Origin: FEN-1219 sp963744305 | Lineage (GTDB): Bacteria; Pseudomonadota; Gammaproteobacteria; Steroidobacterales; Rariloculaceae | Assembly: GCA_963744305.1 (NCBI GenBank) | Contig: CAVUTF010000005.1 | Coordinates: forward strand, 135,474-199,473 | DNA length: 64,000 nt | Direction of reading: 5' to 3' | Part shown: piece after piece, positions 19,865-32,947 of the stretch | Numbering within the stretch: the stretch's first letter is position 1 | Layout of the letters: every line of letters starts with the position of its first letter | The notes under the pieces: generated by a model | What the model was told of the DNA's origin: nothing | The model's input: only the letters and a program-made list of their open reading frames with translations | The model's database searches: none | Position numbers and translations under genes: made by a program

Positions 19865-20642
19865 CGGCAGCCCTCTTCCGACCGGCTTTGAGGCTCGCCT
19901 GCAGGCTCTCGACGAGGGAACCCGAGTCCTTGCGTTGCGCCGCCTTCGGGAAACGCACGACTTTGCCTTTCGCTTTGGCTTCGAGCAGCGCCATGACTTG
20001 GTCGCGATACTCGTCGCAAAAATCCTTCGGATCGAAGTGGTCCTCGAGCGTGGCGATCAGTTGCTCGGCAAGCGCGAGCTCGCGCTTGTCGGGTGCGCGA
20101 TCCGAGCGCGGCCGCACGGATTCGATTTCCACCATGTCCTCTGCATAACGCAAAGTCTCGAGCAGCAGGTAACCGCCGCTCGCGTGTAGCGCCCCGACGT
20201 AGCGTTTGTTGCGCAGAACCCAGTGCGCGATGCCGACTTCATTTCGCTTCGCGAGCACCTCGGCGAGCGCGAAGTAGCCTTCCCGGTCGCCGTCCGGGCC
20301 AAGGTAATACGGACGGTCGAACCAACGCTCGTCGACCTCGGCAGCGTCGACCACCTGCTCGACGCTGATCTGCCGCGACGGTTTTGGCTGTAGCGCGGCT
20401 ACCTCCTCGTTCGTGAGCAGCACGAAAGTGCCGCGGTCGACCTCGACGGCTTTCTTGATCTGCGTGGGTGCCACCGGCTCCCCCGTTTCGGGATCGACCA
20501 TCTGCTGCTTTACGGGCGTGTTGTCGGCGGCGTGCAGCAGCCGGAAGTGGACCTTCGTGTCTTGCACGGCGGCGTAGAGCTTCGTCGGTATCTTCGTCTC
20601 GCCGAGCGTGAGCTCGGCTTTCCACATCGCGCGTGCAGGCAT
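19854..20642 (-). CDS. ku: Ku protein (NHEJ), second paralogue
   Basis: This is a second, clearly different Ku core protein. It starts MPARAMWKAELTLGETKIP and has the conserved RLLHAADNTPVKQQMVDPET, then FDRPYYLGPDGDREGYFALA and LALAEQLIATLEDHFDPKDF. Its C-terminal tail is short and basic (LKAGRKRAAGGR) without the SAP-like extension of its neighbour. It is intact at 262 residues. Tandem divergent Ku genes suggest a heterodimer, as proposed for some rhizobia with several Ku genes; that is an inference here. Confidence 0.92.
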   Translation of the reverse strand: MPARAMWKAELTLGETKIPTKLYAAVQDTKVHFRLLHAADNTPVKQQMVDPETGEPVAPTQIKKAVEVDRGTFVLLTNEEVAALQPKPSRQISVEQVVDAAEVDERWFDRPYYLGPDGDREGYFALAEVLAKRNEVGIAHWVLRNKRYVGALHASGGYLLLETLRYAEDMVEIESVRPRSDRAPDKRELALAEQLIATLEDHFDPKDFCDEYRDQVMALLEAKAKGKVVRFPKAAQRKDSGSLVESLQASLKAGRKRAAGGR

Positions 20643-20740
20643 CTCACGTTTCCTTGCGCGAGCGGCCCGCTAGCCGCTCCCAGCCCGAAGAGTCTCCGTT
20701 TGGGCGTGCAAATTCCGTACCGCATCGACTCGTCCGCTGG

Positions 20741-21445
20741 CTATTCGGCGGTAGAGAACGAAGCTTCTACGAATACGACATTGCCGTTTTCGTGGACGGT
20801 CGCCACGCCGATCTGATAATCGCTCGCAGGCACGATCAAGGCCTCGGGCACCAAAAAGCTCGTGACGCCCGCCGGGAGATTGACCGAAAACGACTGCTCG
20901 GGGTCCGCTGATTCGTTCTCGACCTCTACGATGTACTGGGCGGCGTCCGCAACTGCGGCCCACCGAATCGTGAGCGATCCGGCTGAAACCTGCTGGTCCG
21001 CCGCCGGCGCGAGAATGATTGTCGCGCCTGGCAGTTGGTGCGCGAGCTCGGCCGCGCCGTAGAACGCCGTGCCGTTGGTGGCGACTCCGAAGTACAAGTA
21101 ATCGCCCTCGGGATAGCTGCCCAATATTCGCGCATCGCTGGGTTCCGGCGATTCGAACAAGAACTCTCGGAGACCTCGTGATCGCGGCGGCGCGTCGACC
21201 TCGAGCACTTTGCGCCAATGCGGCGAGACGATGCTCAGCTGCTTGAGGCCGAGATCGGTCAGCGGCTTCGCTGTGATCACGATTTCGGTGTCTCCGTCGG
21301 TTGCGTTTTGCTCGACGCGAATAGATGCGTCCTCGAACTCGCCCACTTGCTTCCAAGGCTCTGCGCCGTGCGAGGTCGAGACGAGCGCAGTAGCGGCCAA
21401 CGTGGCGTTGCGGGCGGCAGCGATTCCGAGACGATGCTGTATCAT
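20741..21445 (-). CDS. Secreted protein with fibronectin-like domain, function unknown
   Basis: An intact 234-residue protein has a weak N-terminal signal sequence ending near TSHGAEPW. The first half has no recognised motif (KQVGEFEDASIRVEQNATDG, YLYFGVATNGTAFYGAAELA). The second half (SAGSLTIRWAAVADAAQYIV, then FLVPEALIVPASDYQIGVAT) looks like a fibronectin type III-type beta sandwich. It is divergent from the sigma factor gene, separated by about 140 nt, and may share regulation with it. I do not recognise the family beyond this. Confidence 0.6.
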   Translation of the reverse strand: MIQHRLGIAAARNATLAATALVSTSHGAEPWKQVGEFEDASIRVEQNATDGDTEIVITAKPLTDLGLKQLSIVSPHWRKVLEVDAPPRSRGLREFLFESPEPSDARILGSYPEGDYLYFGVATNGTAFYGAAELAHQLPGATIILAPAADQQVSAGSLTIRWAAVADAAQYIVEVENESADPEQSFSVNLPAGVTSFLVPEALIVPASDYQIGVATVHENGNVVFVEASFSTAE

Positions 21446-21587
21446 TGCGGACTCCTAGCGGGTTGAATGGCGCGGATTAGACGCAGGCGACGCCTCAAAC
21501 TCGTCGGTGCATCGATCGCGTCCTGGCCCGTTGACATAACTGCGTCTTGCCGCGACCAAGAACGATCGCTGCGAACGTCTAAGGTGC

Positions 21588-22220
21588 ATGACGGTGAAGG
21601 CGGCGCAGGTCATCTACGCGGACGACAAGCTCCAGGTGCAGCGCTTGCTCGCGGGGGACGAGCGCGAGTTCCGCAGATTCTTCGATGATCACTACCATCG
21701 CCTCTATCGCTTCGCTTTCGCCCGGGTTGGGCAAGACGCCGCAACGGCGGAAGACGTAGCGCAGCTCACGCTGTCCAAGGCGCTGCGCAAGCTCCAGACC
21801 TACCGCGGCGAGTCGCAGCTATTCACGTGGCTCTGCGCGATTTGCAGGACCGAGATCGCCGAATGGGCGCGGCAGCGCGGCCGAGACGCGCGGCGCGTGA
21901 TCCTCACGGAGGACTATCCGGAGGTTCAGGCGGCCGTCGACTCCATGGCAGCGCCGGATGCAAATCCGGAGCGCGAGGCGCAGCGCACCGAGGCCGTTAG
22001 GCTCATCCAGGTGGCGCTCGATCGCTTGCCACCTCGTTACGGCGACGCGCTCGAGTGGAAGTACATCGAAGGCTATTCGGCGCAGGAGATCGCGCGGCGG
22101 CTCAACGTCGGAGTCGATGCGGCGAATTCGCTGCTCGCGCGAGCAAAACGCGCATTCCGGGAAGTGTACGGGACATTGGATGCCGGACGTGGCTCGTCGG
22201 CAGCCGAAGAAACAACATGA
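21588..22220 (+). CDS. ECF-type RNA polymerase sigma factor
   Basis: An intact 210-residue sigma-70 family factor has region 2 (RFFDDHYHRLYRFAFARVGQ, then AEDVAQLTLSKALRKLQTY and LFTWLCAICRTEIAEWAR) and region 4 (LDRLPPRYGDALEWKYIEGY followed by SAQEIARRLNVGVDAANSLL). The stop overlaps the FecR gene by ATGA, and the TonB receptor follows, the classical FecI-FecR-FecA order. It would direct transcription of the receptor or of distant targets when FecR signals. The ATG at 21588 could be preceded by other starts, but this one gives the usual length. Confidence 0.9.
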   Translation: MTVKAAQVIYADDKLQVQRLLAGDEREFRRFFDDHYHRLYRFAFARVGQDAATAEDVAQLTLSKALRKLQTYRGESQLFTWLCAICRTEIAEWARQRGRDARRVILTEDYPEVQAAVDSMAAPDANPEREAQRTEAVRLIQVALDRLPPRYGDALEWKYIEGYSAQEIARRLNVGVDAANSLLARAKRAFREVYGTLDAGRGSSAAEETT

Positions 22221-23219
22221 GCGATCACCGAGACAAAGCATCCGAAGACGGCGACCCTGAGCTCGGACAGCTGTTCGGCCATGCGACGCCGCGGATGAAG
22301 CCGCGTCCCGCCGCGGAAAAAGCGGCGTACGACGCGTTGCAGGCGGAGTGGCGAGAGCTCGCACGGCGCGGTCGCCGGCGGAGAAACCTCGCGGGAATCG
22401 GCGTCGCTGCAGCGCTGCTCGCGGCCGTCGCAATCGGCTTCGCCACACTGCGAAATCTCGACGGTGTGGCCGCGTGCCGTCGCGACGATCGCGCGGGTGG
22501 AGGGGCCGCAGGTGACTTTGCGAGACGAGAACTCGCCCGGCCAGCGCATCGCGCAGGACGATGCTGCCTTGTTCGTCGGCCAACGGCTGTCGACCGGCGC
22601 CGACTCGCGGGTCGCGCTCGCGTGGCACAGCGGTGGATCGCTGCGCGTCAACGAGCACACTCGCGTGGAGCTAGTATCGCAGCGCTCCGTGCGGCTCGTC
22701 GCGGGCAGCTTGTACTTCGACTCGGCGGCGTCGGCCGGTGCGGCCGGTGCTCTGTCGATTCAGACGCCGGCAGGCGAGGTGCTGCATACAGGCACGCAAT
22801 TCATGCTCGACGTACGCGGCGACGGGCTCGTCTTGAGCGTGCGCGAAGGTCAGGTCAAGGTCACCGGTGACGACTTCGAGCTCACCGTGGATGCAGGCGA
22901 GCAGCTCGACATCGATATCGCGGGCCTCACCGCTCGGCGGTCGATAGAAAGCTACGCAGACGCGTGGAAGTGGGCCGAAGATCTTGCCCCACGCGCGGCG
23001 ATGGACGGGCGAACGGCGCGGGAGATTCTCGCGTGGATCGCGCGCGAAACGGGCAGACGAATCGTCTACGACTCGGCAGCAACGGAAACCGCGACGCACG
23101 CGGCCGTCGTCCGGGGACTGAACGATCGCTCGCCGGACGACTCACTCGCGGTCTTGCCGCTCTTGACAGATCTCGATTTCGAAATTCGCGAGGGGACTAT
23201 TGTCGTATCGTCGCAGTGA
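22217..23219 (+). CDS. FecR family anti-sigma/sigma regulator (one frameshift)
   Basis: This inner-membrane regulator is partner to the upstream sigma factor. The cytoplasmic N-terminus (about 60 residues, MSDHRDKASEDGDPELGQLF) precedes one transmembrane helix (LAGIGVAAALLAAVAIGFAT). The periplasmic FecR domain follows: FVGQRLSTGADSRVALAW, GSLRVNEHTRVELVSQRSVR and IQTPAGEVLHTGTQFMLDVR. The end (DFEIREGTIVVSSQ) resembles the STN-like tail common in FecR proteins. A break near 22460 sits just after the membrane helix. The start overlaps the sigma gene, supporting coupled synthesis. Confidence 0.88.
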
Positions 23220-23247
23220 GCGCCCGCGTCGGAGCTACACTGCCGCG

Positions 23248-25792
23248 ATGACGCTTCGACGCGCCACCCGGTCGTCGCTCATCGGTGTTCTGCTGGCCTG
23301 CGCCGGCGGCCTCGAGGCGCAAGAACCTGCCGCACCGCCTAGCATGATCGGCCGCCAAATTAGCGCGATCATCGACGAGCTGCGGCAGAACGGATTGCCG
23401 TTCGCGTACAGCACGTCCGTGCTGCGGCCGGATCTCGTTGTCGAGCGCGAGCCGCGCTCCACTGATCCGCTCGACATCGTGCGGGAGATCTTGGAACCAC
23501 ACGGTCTCACATTGCGCTGGAACGCGGGTCTTTACCTCGTGATCCGCGCGGACCCGCCTGAGCCTGCAACGGCAACGGGCCAAGCGATCGTGACGGTTCG
23601 GGACGCAACGAGCGGCGCCATCGTGCACGCGCCAGTCCCCGAGAATCCGTCCACGGGCTTGAGCGTCGAGCAGCTCGCGGACGGCCGGCTCCTGCTCTCC
23701 GGTGAGGCCGACCGCCGCTATGGCGTCACGCTGTCCGCGCCGGGATTCGCGGCGGTGCGGCATTCGTTGTCGCTGTCAGCAGATCGATCCGACGTCACGG
23801 TTGAGCTCACGCCATCTGCGGCGCCACAGGAGCTCGTTGTCACGGCGAGTCGCTACGAAATCTTGCGTGAGCTGTTGGACTCACCGCTGTTCATCGATCA
23901 ACGCACGCTTCAGCAGCAGCCGGACCTCGGCGACGACCCGCTGCGCGCGCTGCATCGGCTGCCCGGCACGGCAGCCGGCGGCGCATCGGCGAAGGCGCAC
24001 ATTCGCGGCGGTGAAGAAGACGAAACCGCGATCGTGTTGAACGGCCAACGGCTGCTCGACCCATTCCACATTCGCGACTACCAAAGCATGTTCAGCGCGA
24101 TAGACGCGCGAGCGATCGAGGGCATCGAGGTGTACACAGGCAGCTTTCCCGTCCGCTACGGCGACCGGATCGGCGGCCTCGTGCTGATCGATGCATTGAG
24201 TCCCGATCAGCCCCGGCACACGGAGATCGGCGTGAGTGTGCTGAACACTTCCGTGCTCTCCGCCGGCACGATCGGCGACGGCACGGGCGATTGGCTCGTG
24301 TCCGCGCGGCGTGGCAATCTCGACCGCGCGGTCACGGACGAGCTCGGCGAGCCGAGCTATTACGACTTCTTTGGTGAGATCGGCGTCAACTTCTCGCCGC
24401 GCAACCGAGTGACCGTGAACGCGCTGACGGCGCAGGACAGCGTGCTGCTGGTCACCGAAAGCGATCCGGCGGAGCGCGAGCAATCAACGAACGATACGCG
24501 CAACACCCATCTGTGGGTTCATTGGGAGCAGGAGTGGTCGAACGCCCTATCGAGCTCGACCGGATTCACGACGAGCCGATTCGCGAGCCGCCGCGTGGGC
24601 TCGATCAGACGATCCCGAGAAGATCGTCGCAGCTGTCGACGACCGGCGCGACGTCGCGATCGACGGCGTGCGCCAAGACTGGAGTCTGTCGCTCGGCGAG
24701 CGGCACGTGCTCTCGTGGGGCGGCGAATACCAGCGCTTGGCTGCCGACTATGACTACTCCGGCGCGGCGAATTATTACGGCTTCTATTCGATGTTCGTCG
24801 GCGTCCCGACCGCGATTCGCCGGCGCTCCGATGTCCACGCCGACGGCGAGCTGTTCGGCGTTTACTTTTCCGATCGCTGGGAGATGTCGTCCGCGACGTC
24901 GGCGGAGCTCGGTTGGCGGTGGGACAAACAGGGCTATACCGACACGCCGAACGAACGCCAATTCAGTCCGCGCTTCAGCCTGATGCACGAGCTTGGGCGG
25001 GCTACCGATCTGCGTTTCAGTCTCGGGCGCTACTATCAGGCGCAAGGAATTCATGAGCTGCAGGTCGAAGACGGGATCACGGAATTCTTTCCGGCTCAGC
25101 GCTCCGATCAGGCCGTCATCGGTGTTCAGCACGTTTTCGCCGACCGCTATTCGGCACGTATTGAGGCGTATTGGAAGTCGCTGCGGCAGCTGCGGCCACG
25201 CTACGAGAATCTATTCGATCCGCTCGCCCTGATTCCGGAGCTCGAGCCGGACCGCGTGCGCGTGGCGCCGGAGCGGGGTTTCGCGCGCGGGCTCGAGCTG
25301 TCCCTGACGTATTCGGGAACGGACGAGCTCAGCTGGTGGGCGAGCTATGTGCTCGCGCGCGTGGCGGACCGCATCGATGGCGCCGACGTGGCGCGCAACT
25401 GGGATCAACGGCATGCCATGCAGATCGGCGTTGCATGGAACGGCCCGCGCTGGGACCTTGGCGCCGCGCTGAACGTGCACACCGGTTGGCCGACGACCGG
25501 CCTCACCTCGACGCAGACGGATCCGGCCCAACCGATGGCGATACTCGGCGAGCGCAACACGTTGCGCTTCGGCGACTTCGCGACCTTAGATTTTCGCGCG
25601 AGCCGCACGCTGCCCCTGCGTGTCGGCGCGCTCGAAGTGTTCGTCGAAGTATCGAATGCGACGAACCGCGAGAATCCCTGCTGCGGCGAATTCGGCCTCG
25701 AAGAGGACGATGCCGGCGCGCTGTTTCTCGAGCAAGACACGGACAATTGGCTCCCTCGCCTTGCGTCGTTCGGCGTGCTCTGGAAGTTCTGA
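23248..25792 (+). CDS. TonB-dependent outer-membrane receptor with STN signalling domain (one frameshift)
   Basis: This is a FecA-type transducing receptor of about 848 residues. After a signal peptide (SSLIGVLLACAGGLEAQ) comes an STN secretin/TonB N-terminal domain (MIGRQISAIIDELRQNGLPF), then a carboxypeptidase-regulatory-like segment, then the plug (LRALHRLPGTAAGG, AHIRGGEEDETAIVLNGQRL). The barrel ends in WLPRLASFGVLWKF with a terminal aromatic residue, as expected for barrel insertion. One break lies near 24595. With the two upstream genes it forms a cell-surface signalling cassette. The ligand is unknown; nothing specifically marks it as an iron receptor. Confidence 0.88.
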
Positions 25793-25875
25793 CTCCAGCC
25801 AAGCTTCGCGCGACCAGCTTTGCCGTTTCGTCACGTCCAAGAAGCGGAAATCACGCCGCTGCCCGAGGAACGCCA

Positions 25876-26520
25876 ATGATGTCTCGTGCTTGGACCGCTC
25901 GTGCGCTGCTCTGCCTGGCCCCGCTCGTCTGGGACTCGGGCGATGCACAAGACGCAGCGCCGCGCTTCGACGTAGGCCTACGCGGCGTCATCCTGCTGAG
26001 CAAGGGCGAACCGGCGAACGACATGATGGGCGAAGGCCTACTCTTTCGCTGGCGAGCCCGAAGTGCGTGGCACATCGGCATCGCGCTCGATACGGTGACG
26101 TTCGACTACGAAACGCCGAACAAGGCGCTCGGCATCGTCTCGGCGACGGTCGTCGACGGAACGAACGACATATCGCGCGCGAGCCTGCTGGTGGAGCGCC
26201 GCTACGACAGCGACCGGAGCTGGGACTGGTACTGGCTCGTAGGCGTCGGCGCCGCATCGGTCGACGCCCCGAACGTCGTTGGGGTGCGTGCGGACGGCAG
26301 TACGTTCGACATCGCGACGGAGGCCGACGACGAGATACATGTGTTTGCCGGCGGCGGTCTGCGCCGGGCGCTCGGCGCTCGCTGGGCGTTCGAGACGACG
26401 TTCACTGTCGAACACCACACGACAGACTATGAGCTCGTGGATCGAATATCCGGTGCGCGCGGAACCATTGAAGCTCAGTCACCGTACGGCATCGCGATCG
26501 GCGTGAGCTACAGGTTCTAG
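25876..26520 (+). CDS. Outer-membrane beta-barrel protein, function unknown
   Basis: An intact 214-residue protein has a signal peptide (TARALLCLAPLVWDSGDAQ) and alternating hydrophobic strands ending in the motif PYGIAIGVSYRF, with a C-terminal phenylalanine typical of small outer-membrane barrels. GAGGAA lies a few bases before the paired ATG codons at 25876 and 25879. It follows the TonB receptor by 83 nt on the same strand and may be part of the same regulon. I cannot name the family; OmpW- or OmpX-like 8-strand barrels are the closest structural idea. Confidence 0.65.
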   Translation: MMSRAWTARALLCLAPLVWDSGDAQDAAPRFDVGLRGVILLSKGEPANDMMGEGLLFRWRARSAWHIGIALDTVTFDYETPNKALGIVSATVVDGTNDISRASLLVERRYDSDRSWDWYWLVGVGAASVDAPNVVGVRADGSTFDIATEADDEIHVFAGGGLRRALGARWAFETTFTVEHHTTDYELVDRISGARGTIEAQSPYGIAIGVSYRF

Positions 26521-26538
26521 CGAAGCCTCGCCGCCGTG

Positions 26539-27276
26539 TCACTCGCGCTCGATCACGGCTGCATAAACCGGCCGCGATCCGGGGGAATCATAGTATCTCG
26601 TGACTCTCCAGCCGGTACCTACGAGCAGTTTCTGCATCTCGTCTTGCGAGACCATGAGGTAGTCGAACCAAGGCGTAACGAAACGCTTGTAGCGGCACCG
26701 AATGCGGATCTGGCCGCTCATCCGGCCTTTCCTGCGGTTCTGCGCGAGATAAGAGAGATGGTCCGGGTCGCGGGTTCGATAGACGTCCAGACTTTCGACG
26801 ATGATCTTCGATCCGGAATGCGTGAAGCTCTTGAATCGGCGCAGAAGCCAACGCGCTCGACGTTCGCTTCCGAGCAGCCCGAAGTTGTTGCCGAGCATCA
26901 GAACCGTGTCGAACGTGCCGAGTCGGCTCGACAGTTGCGCGATGCCCAGAGTACGGACGTGCCGGACGCCGCGACGCTTCGCCGTCTTGATCGCGAGCGG
27001 TGAGACGTCGACTCCCAAAACGTCGCAGCCGCGGTTCTGCAGGTACAACGCGTGCCGACCGGCGTTGCAGCCTATGTCGAGAACCCGGCCGGACGCTTGT
27101 TCGATCGCCGCCTTCTCATGCGCCGGCCACGCGGAGTAGTCCGACAGGTACATCGCGGGGCCGCTCGAGATAGCGAAGTGCCCGTCCGAGCGCTCGATGA
27201 TTTCGTAGCCCGCACTGCCGTTGAAGTGATCCCAAACGGCGTGCCCGAAAGCGTCTTGCCGAGTCGTGAGTGTCAT
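26539..27276 (-). CDS. Class I SAM-dependent methyltransferase
   Basis: An intact 245-residue cytoplasmic methyltransferase. Motif I (SAM binding) is VLDIGCNAGRHALYLQNRG, the acidic motif is VLGVDVSPLAIKTAKRRGV, and motif IV resembles FDTVLMLGNNFGLLGSERR. The C-terminal part (FVTPWFDYLMVSQDEMQKLL) forms the cap. It is convergent with the barrel protein (18 nt between stops). The target is not evident from sequence or context. Confidence 0.85.
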   Translation of the reverse strand: MTLTTRQDAFGHAVWDHFNGSAGYEIIERSDGHFAISSGPAMYLSDYSAWPAHEKAAIEQASGRVLDIGCNAGRHALYLQNRGCDVLGVDVSPLAIKTAKRRGVRHVRTLGIAQLSSRLGTFDTVLMLGNNFGLLGSERRARWLLRRFKSFTHSGSKIIVESLDVYRTRDPDHLSYLAQNRRKGRMSGQIRIRCRYKRFVTPWFDYLMVSQDEMQKLLVGTGWRVTRYYDSPGSRPVYAAVIERE

Positions 27277-27377
27277 GAGAAACCGGCACGCGAATATGCC
27301 GCGGCTATTTCATGCCGAACGCGCGTTTCCGTCCAGTGTCTACGCGGCCGCTCGCTGGGCCCGGCGAAGACGTGCCC

Positions 27378-30282
<2,905 letters not shown>

Positions 30283-30548
30283 CAGTCGACTCCTCTCCCT
30301 GGAGGGGTGCAAGAAACGAGCTTCGTCGTGCTGGGCACGTTATTCGCTGGCGAAAGACGATGCACAAATCGTGCCCGGTATACGGCTAGGAGCGCGTCGC
30401 GCGCAGCGCCTCGTAGGCTTTCAACGCCGCGGGACGCGAGCCGACGAGCTCACGATCGGTGCGCGATAACCATGCACGCGGCCGCTTCGCCATGGTGCAT
30501 GCACGGCAGGAAGTACGGCGCGGCGTCCGCCCCCGATCCGACGACCCT

Positions 30549-31224
30549 TCAGGTCGAACGTCGCATCGAACGCCGGATCAATAGCACTCCAACGATCAGC
30601 ACGACCGCGGCCAACACCACCCAGCCGATCGTCGATAGCGAGCTCGTCGGCGGGGGCGGCGCGGGCGCCTGGACGGGCGCGGGTGTAGGACGAGGGCGCC
30701 GGCGCGGGCGCTGCCTGCGGCGCCGGCGCTGCTGCCTGCGCGGGCTCCGGCAGCGGTGCCGGAATCTCCTCGATCGGGAGCTCCTGCAAGGCGGCGGTCG
30801 CCGCGTCGCCATCGAAGAGGTCGACCGCGAGGCGGTCCTGAGGTATGTAGAAGCTCAGCTGGTCTCCGCGCTGCAGGTCGCGTACGCGGGTCCGCCTGTC
30901 GTTGATCGATACGTTCATGTTCTCCGGCGGACTCACCGTGAAGACGCCGCCGCCTTTGAAGTCGATGGTCAATTGCCGACCACCGTCTACGACGCGCACG
31001 ACCTCGCCCGTGAATTTGACGTAGGACTTGCCGTCGCGCTGCAAGACGTCCTGGCAGGCCGAGGCGATCGTTGGATACTTCTGTAACGCGTCCTGGGACC
31101 AAGTCACCGAGCTGCAAGTCGTGCCGGTCGCGGTGAACGGCGGATTGGCTCCACCCTGTCCAAACGCCGGCAGACAAAAGGCAAGTGCAATGGAACCGAG
31201 ACCGCCAATTTTGCTAAGTTTCAT
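30549..31224 (-). CDS. Secreted, membrane-anchored protein with Pro/Ala-rich stalk (one frameshift)
   Basis: The start at 31224 (MKLSKIGGLGSIALAFCLPA) has GGGGAG about 7 nt upstream and a clear signal peptide. The mature domain of about 130 residues has TCSSVTWSQDALQKYPTIA, ACQDVLQRDGKSYVKFTGEV and FTVSPPENMNVSINDRRTRV. A long Pro/Ala stalk follows, then, after a break near 30700, a C-terminal transmembrane helix (STIGWVVLAAVVLIVGVLLI) and a basic RRSMRRST tail. The topology suggests a periplasmic or surface domain on a flexible tether with the tail in the cytoplasm. I do not recognise the domain family. Confidence 0.6.
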
Positions 31225-31253
31225 AACGTTGCTCCCCATCGTTGTTGTTTCGG

Positions 31254-31472
31254 TCAGTTCGAGGCGGATGCACCGAGTGCGCCGGCGTCCGCGAGCGCCT
31301 TCCCGCACGCGTCACCTTCCGCCGTCGCGCGGTCGGCCATCCCGCGGAGCAGCGACATGCCACCCTGTCGGCAGGCCAAACGGAGCCGATCACTAGACGC
31401 CGCTTTTCGCCATGTCGGATAAGGCGCAGCCACGACGATGAGCAGCAAAATGAGCGTAGCCCGCTCAATCAC
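31254..31472 (-). CDS. Possible small membrane-associated protein
   Basis: A 72-codon frame from a GTG start at 31472 (VIERATLILLLIVVAAPYP) has one N-terminal hydrophobic segment and an Ala/Asp-rich tail with two cysteines. It lies between the stalked protein and the MFS transporter on the same strand. There is no strong ribosome binding site and no recognisable family, so it may not be expressed. Confidence 0.3.
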   Translation of the reverse strand: MIERATLILLLIVVAAPYPTWRKAASSDRLRLACRQGGMSLLRGMADRATAEGDACGKALADAGALGASASN

Positions 31473-31543
31473 GAACAGACGTCGGCCGACTCGTCTAGCG
31501 CTAAGTTCCGGCGCGGAGGATCTTTCGCTCAGGGCTCTAGGCG

Positions 31544-32932
31544 CTACGCGTGCAGCCGCGGATCGGCGTCGATCTTGTGATCCTTCGTCTCGCGGATGAA
31601 GAGACCGCCGACGAGCAACGTGATCACGCACACCGCGATCGGGTAGATGAGCCCCGTATAGATCGCGCCGCTGCCGAACGTGCCTTGCGCCCACGACGAG
31701 GCCGTGACGGCGGTCGCGATCAGCGGCAAGAAACCGCCGAACCAGCCGTTGCCCAGGTGATACGGCAGGGACATCGACGTGTAGCGGATCTTCGTCGGGA
31801 ACAGCTCGACGAGAAACGCCGCGATCGGCCCATAGACCATGCAAACGTAGACCATTTGCACGCTCAGAAGCAGGATCATCGCGGGCCAGTTGATCGGGCT
31901 CGAGAAATACCGCATCGCGATGTAGATCGGCACGTAGGTCAGCGCCGCGAGCGCACAGCCCGTCAACATGACTTTCTTGCGGCCGATGCGGTCCGAGAGC
32001 GCGCCGAACACGATGAACAACGGCGTCGTGAGCAGCAGCGCGCACGACATCATGATGTAGGCGTTCTGCCAGGCTATGCCCAGCGCGCTCTGCAGGAACG
32101 TGAGCGCGTAGAACTGGCCCGTGTACCAGACCACGCCCTGCCCCGCCGCCGCACCGAACAGCGCGAGCAACACGTACTTGAGGTTCACCGGATTCGTGAA
32201 GCTTTCTTTCAGCGGGTTGACCGACGTGCGTCCGCTGTCCTTGAGCTTTTTGAATAGCGGCGACTCCTTCATCCTCAGGCGGATATACAGCGACACGCCG
32301 AGCAGGATGAACGAGAGCAGGAACGGGATACGCCAGCCGTACTCACGGAACGCGTCCTCGCCGAGCCACACGCGCGTGGCGCCGATCACGCCCATGCTCA
32401 AGAAGAACCCGAGCGTCGCTGTGGTCTGGATGAAGCTCGTGTAATAGCCGCGCTTGCGATCCGGCACGTGCTCCGCGATGTAGGTCGCCGCGCCGCCGTA
32501 CTCGCCGCCGAGCGCAAGCCCCTGCAACAGCCGCAACGTGACGAGCAGGAACGTGGCCGCGAGCCCCGCGGTCGCATACGTCGGCAGCAGGCCGACGAGC
32601 GCAGTCGCGAGCCCCATCGTCGCCATCGTGATCAAGAAGGTGTATTTGCGCCCGACGAGATCACCGACGTGGCCGAACACCACCGCGCCGAGCGGCCGCA
32701 CGCCGAAGCCTGCTCCGAACGTCGCGAGGCTCGCGAGCAGTTGCGCCGTTTCGTTGCCGCTCGGAAAGAACAACTGGCCGAAGAAGATCGCAAGGCTGCC
32801 GTAGAGATAAAAGTCGTACCACTCGAACAGCGTGCCGATCGACGCCGCCACGATCACGCGACGCAGCGTCGCGCGCTCGGTCGCCGTTGGAATCGCATCG
32901 GCCTCTTCGGCCACTCGAATCTCGACCGCCAT
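31544..32932 (-). CDS. MFS transporter, metabolite:H+ symporter family
   Basis: An intact 462-residue, 12-helix major facilitator of the MHS (ShiA/ProP-like) family. Signature pieces are ASIGTLFEWYDFYLYGSLAI in helix 1, the loop 2-3 motif GHVGDLVGRKYTFL, LLQGLALGGEYGGAATYIAE in helix 4, and the second-half loop GALSDRIGRKKVMLTG. Members take up organic acids, osmolytes or sugars acids with protons. It follows the sulfatase by 15 nt and is probably co-transcribed, so a desulfated organic product is a plausible substrate; that is inference only. Confidence 0.9.
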   Translation of the reverse strand: MAVEIRVAEEADAIPTATERATLRRVIVAASIGTLFEWYDFYLYGSLAIFFGQLFFPSGNETAQLLASLATFGAGFGVRPLGAVVFGHVGDLVGRKYTFLITMATMGLATALVGLLPTYATAGLAATFLLVTLRLLQGLALGGEYGGAATYIAEHVPDRKRGYYTSFIQTTATLGFFLSMGVIGATRVWLGEDAFREYGWRIPFLLSFILLGVSLYIRLRMKESPLFKKLKDSGRTSVNPLKESFTNPVNLKYVLLALFGAAAGQGVVWYTGQFYALTFLQSALGIAWQNAYIMMSCALLLTTPLFIVFGALSDRIGRKKVMLTGCALAALTYVPIYIAMRYFSSPINWPAMILLLSVQMVYVCMVYGPIAAFLVELFPTKIRYTSMSLPYHLGNGWFGGFLPLIATAVTASSWAQGTFGSGAIYTGLIYPIAVCVITLLVGGLFIRETKDHKIDADPRLHA

Positions 32933-32947
32933 GCTCGCGCTCGAGAG

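Noticed and set aside
30386..30493. A 35-codon basic minus-strand frame (MAKRPRAWLSRTDRELVGSR) between pyruvate phosphate dikinase and the stalked protein
   Set aside because: No ribosome binding site or recognisable family, and it is close to the length expected by chance in this composition.
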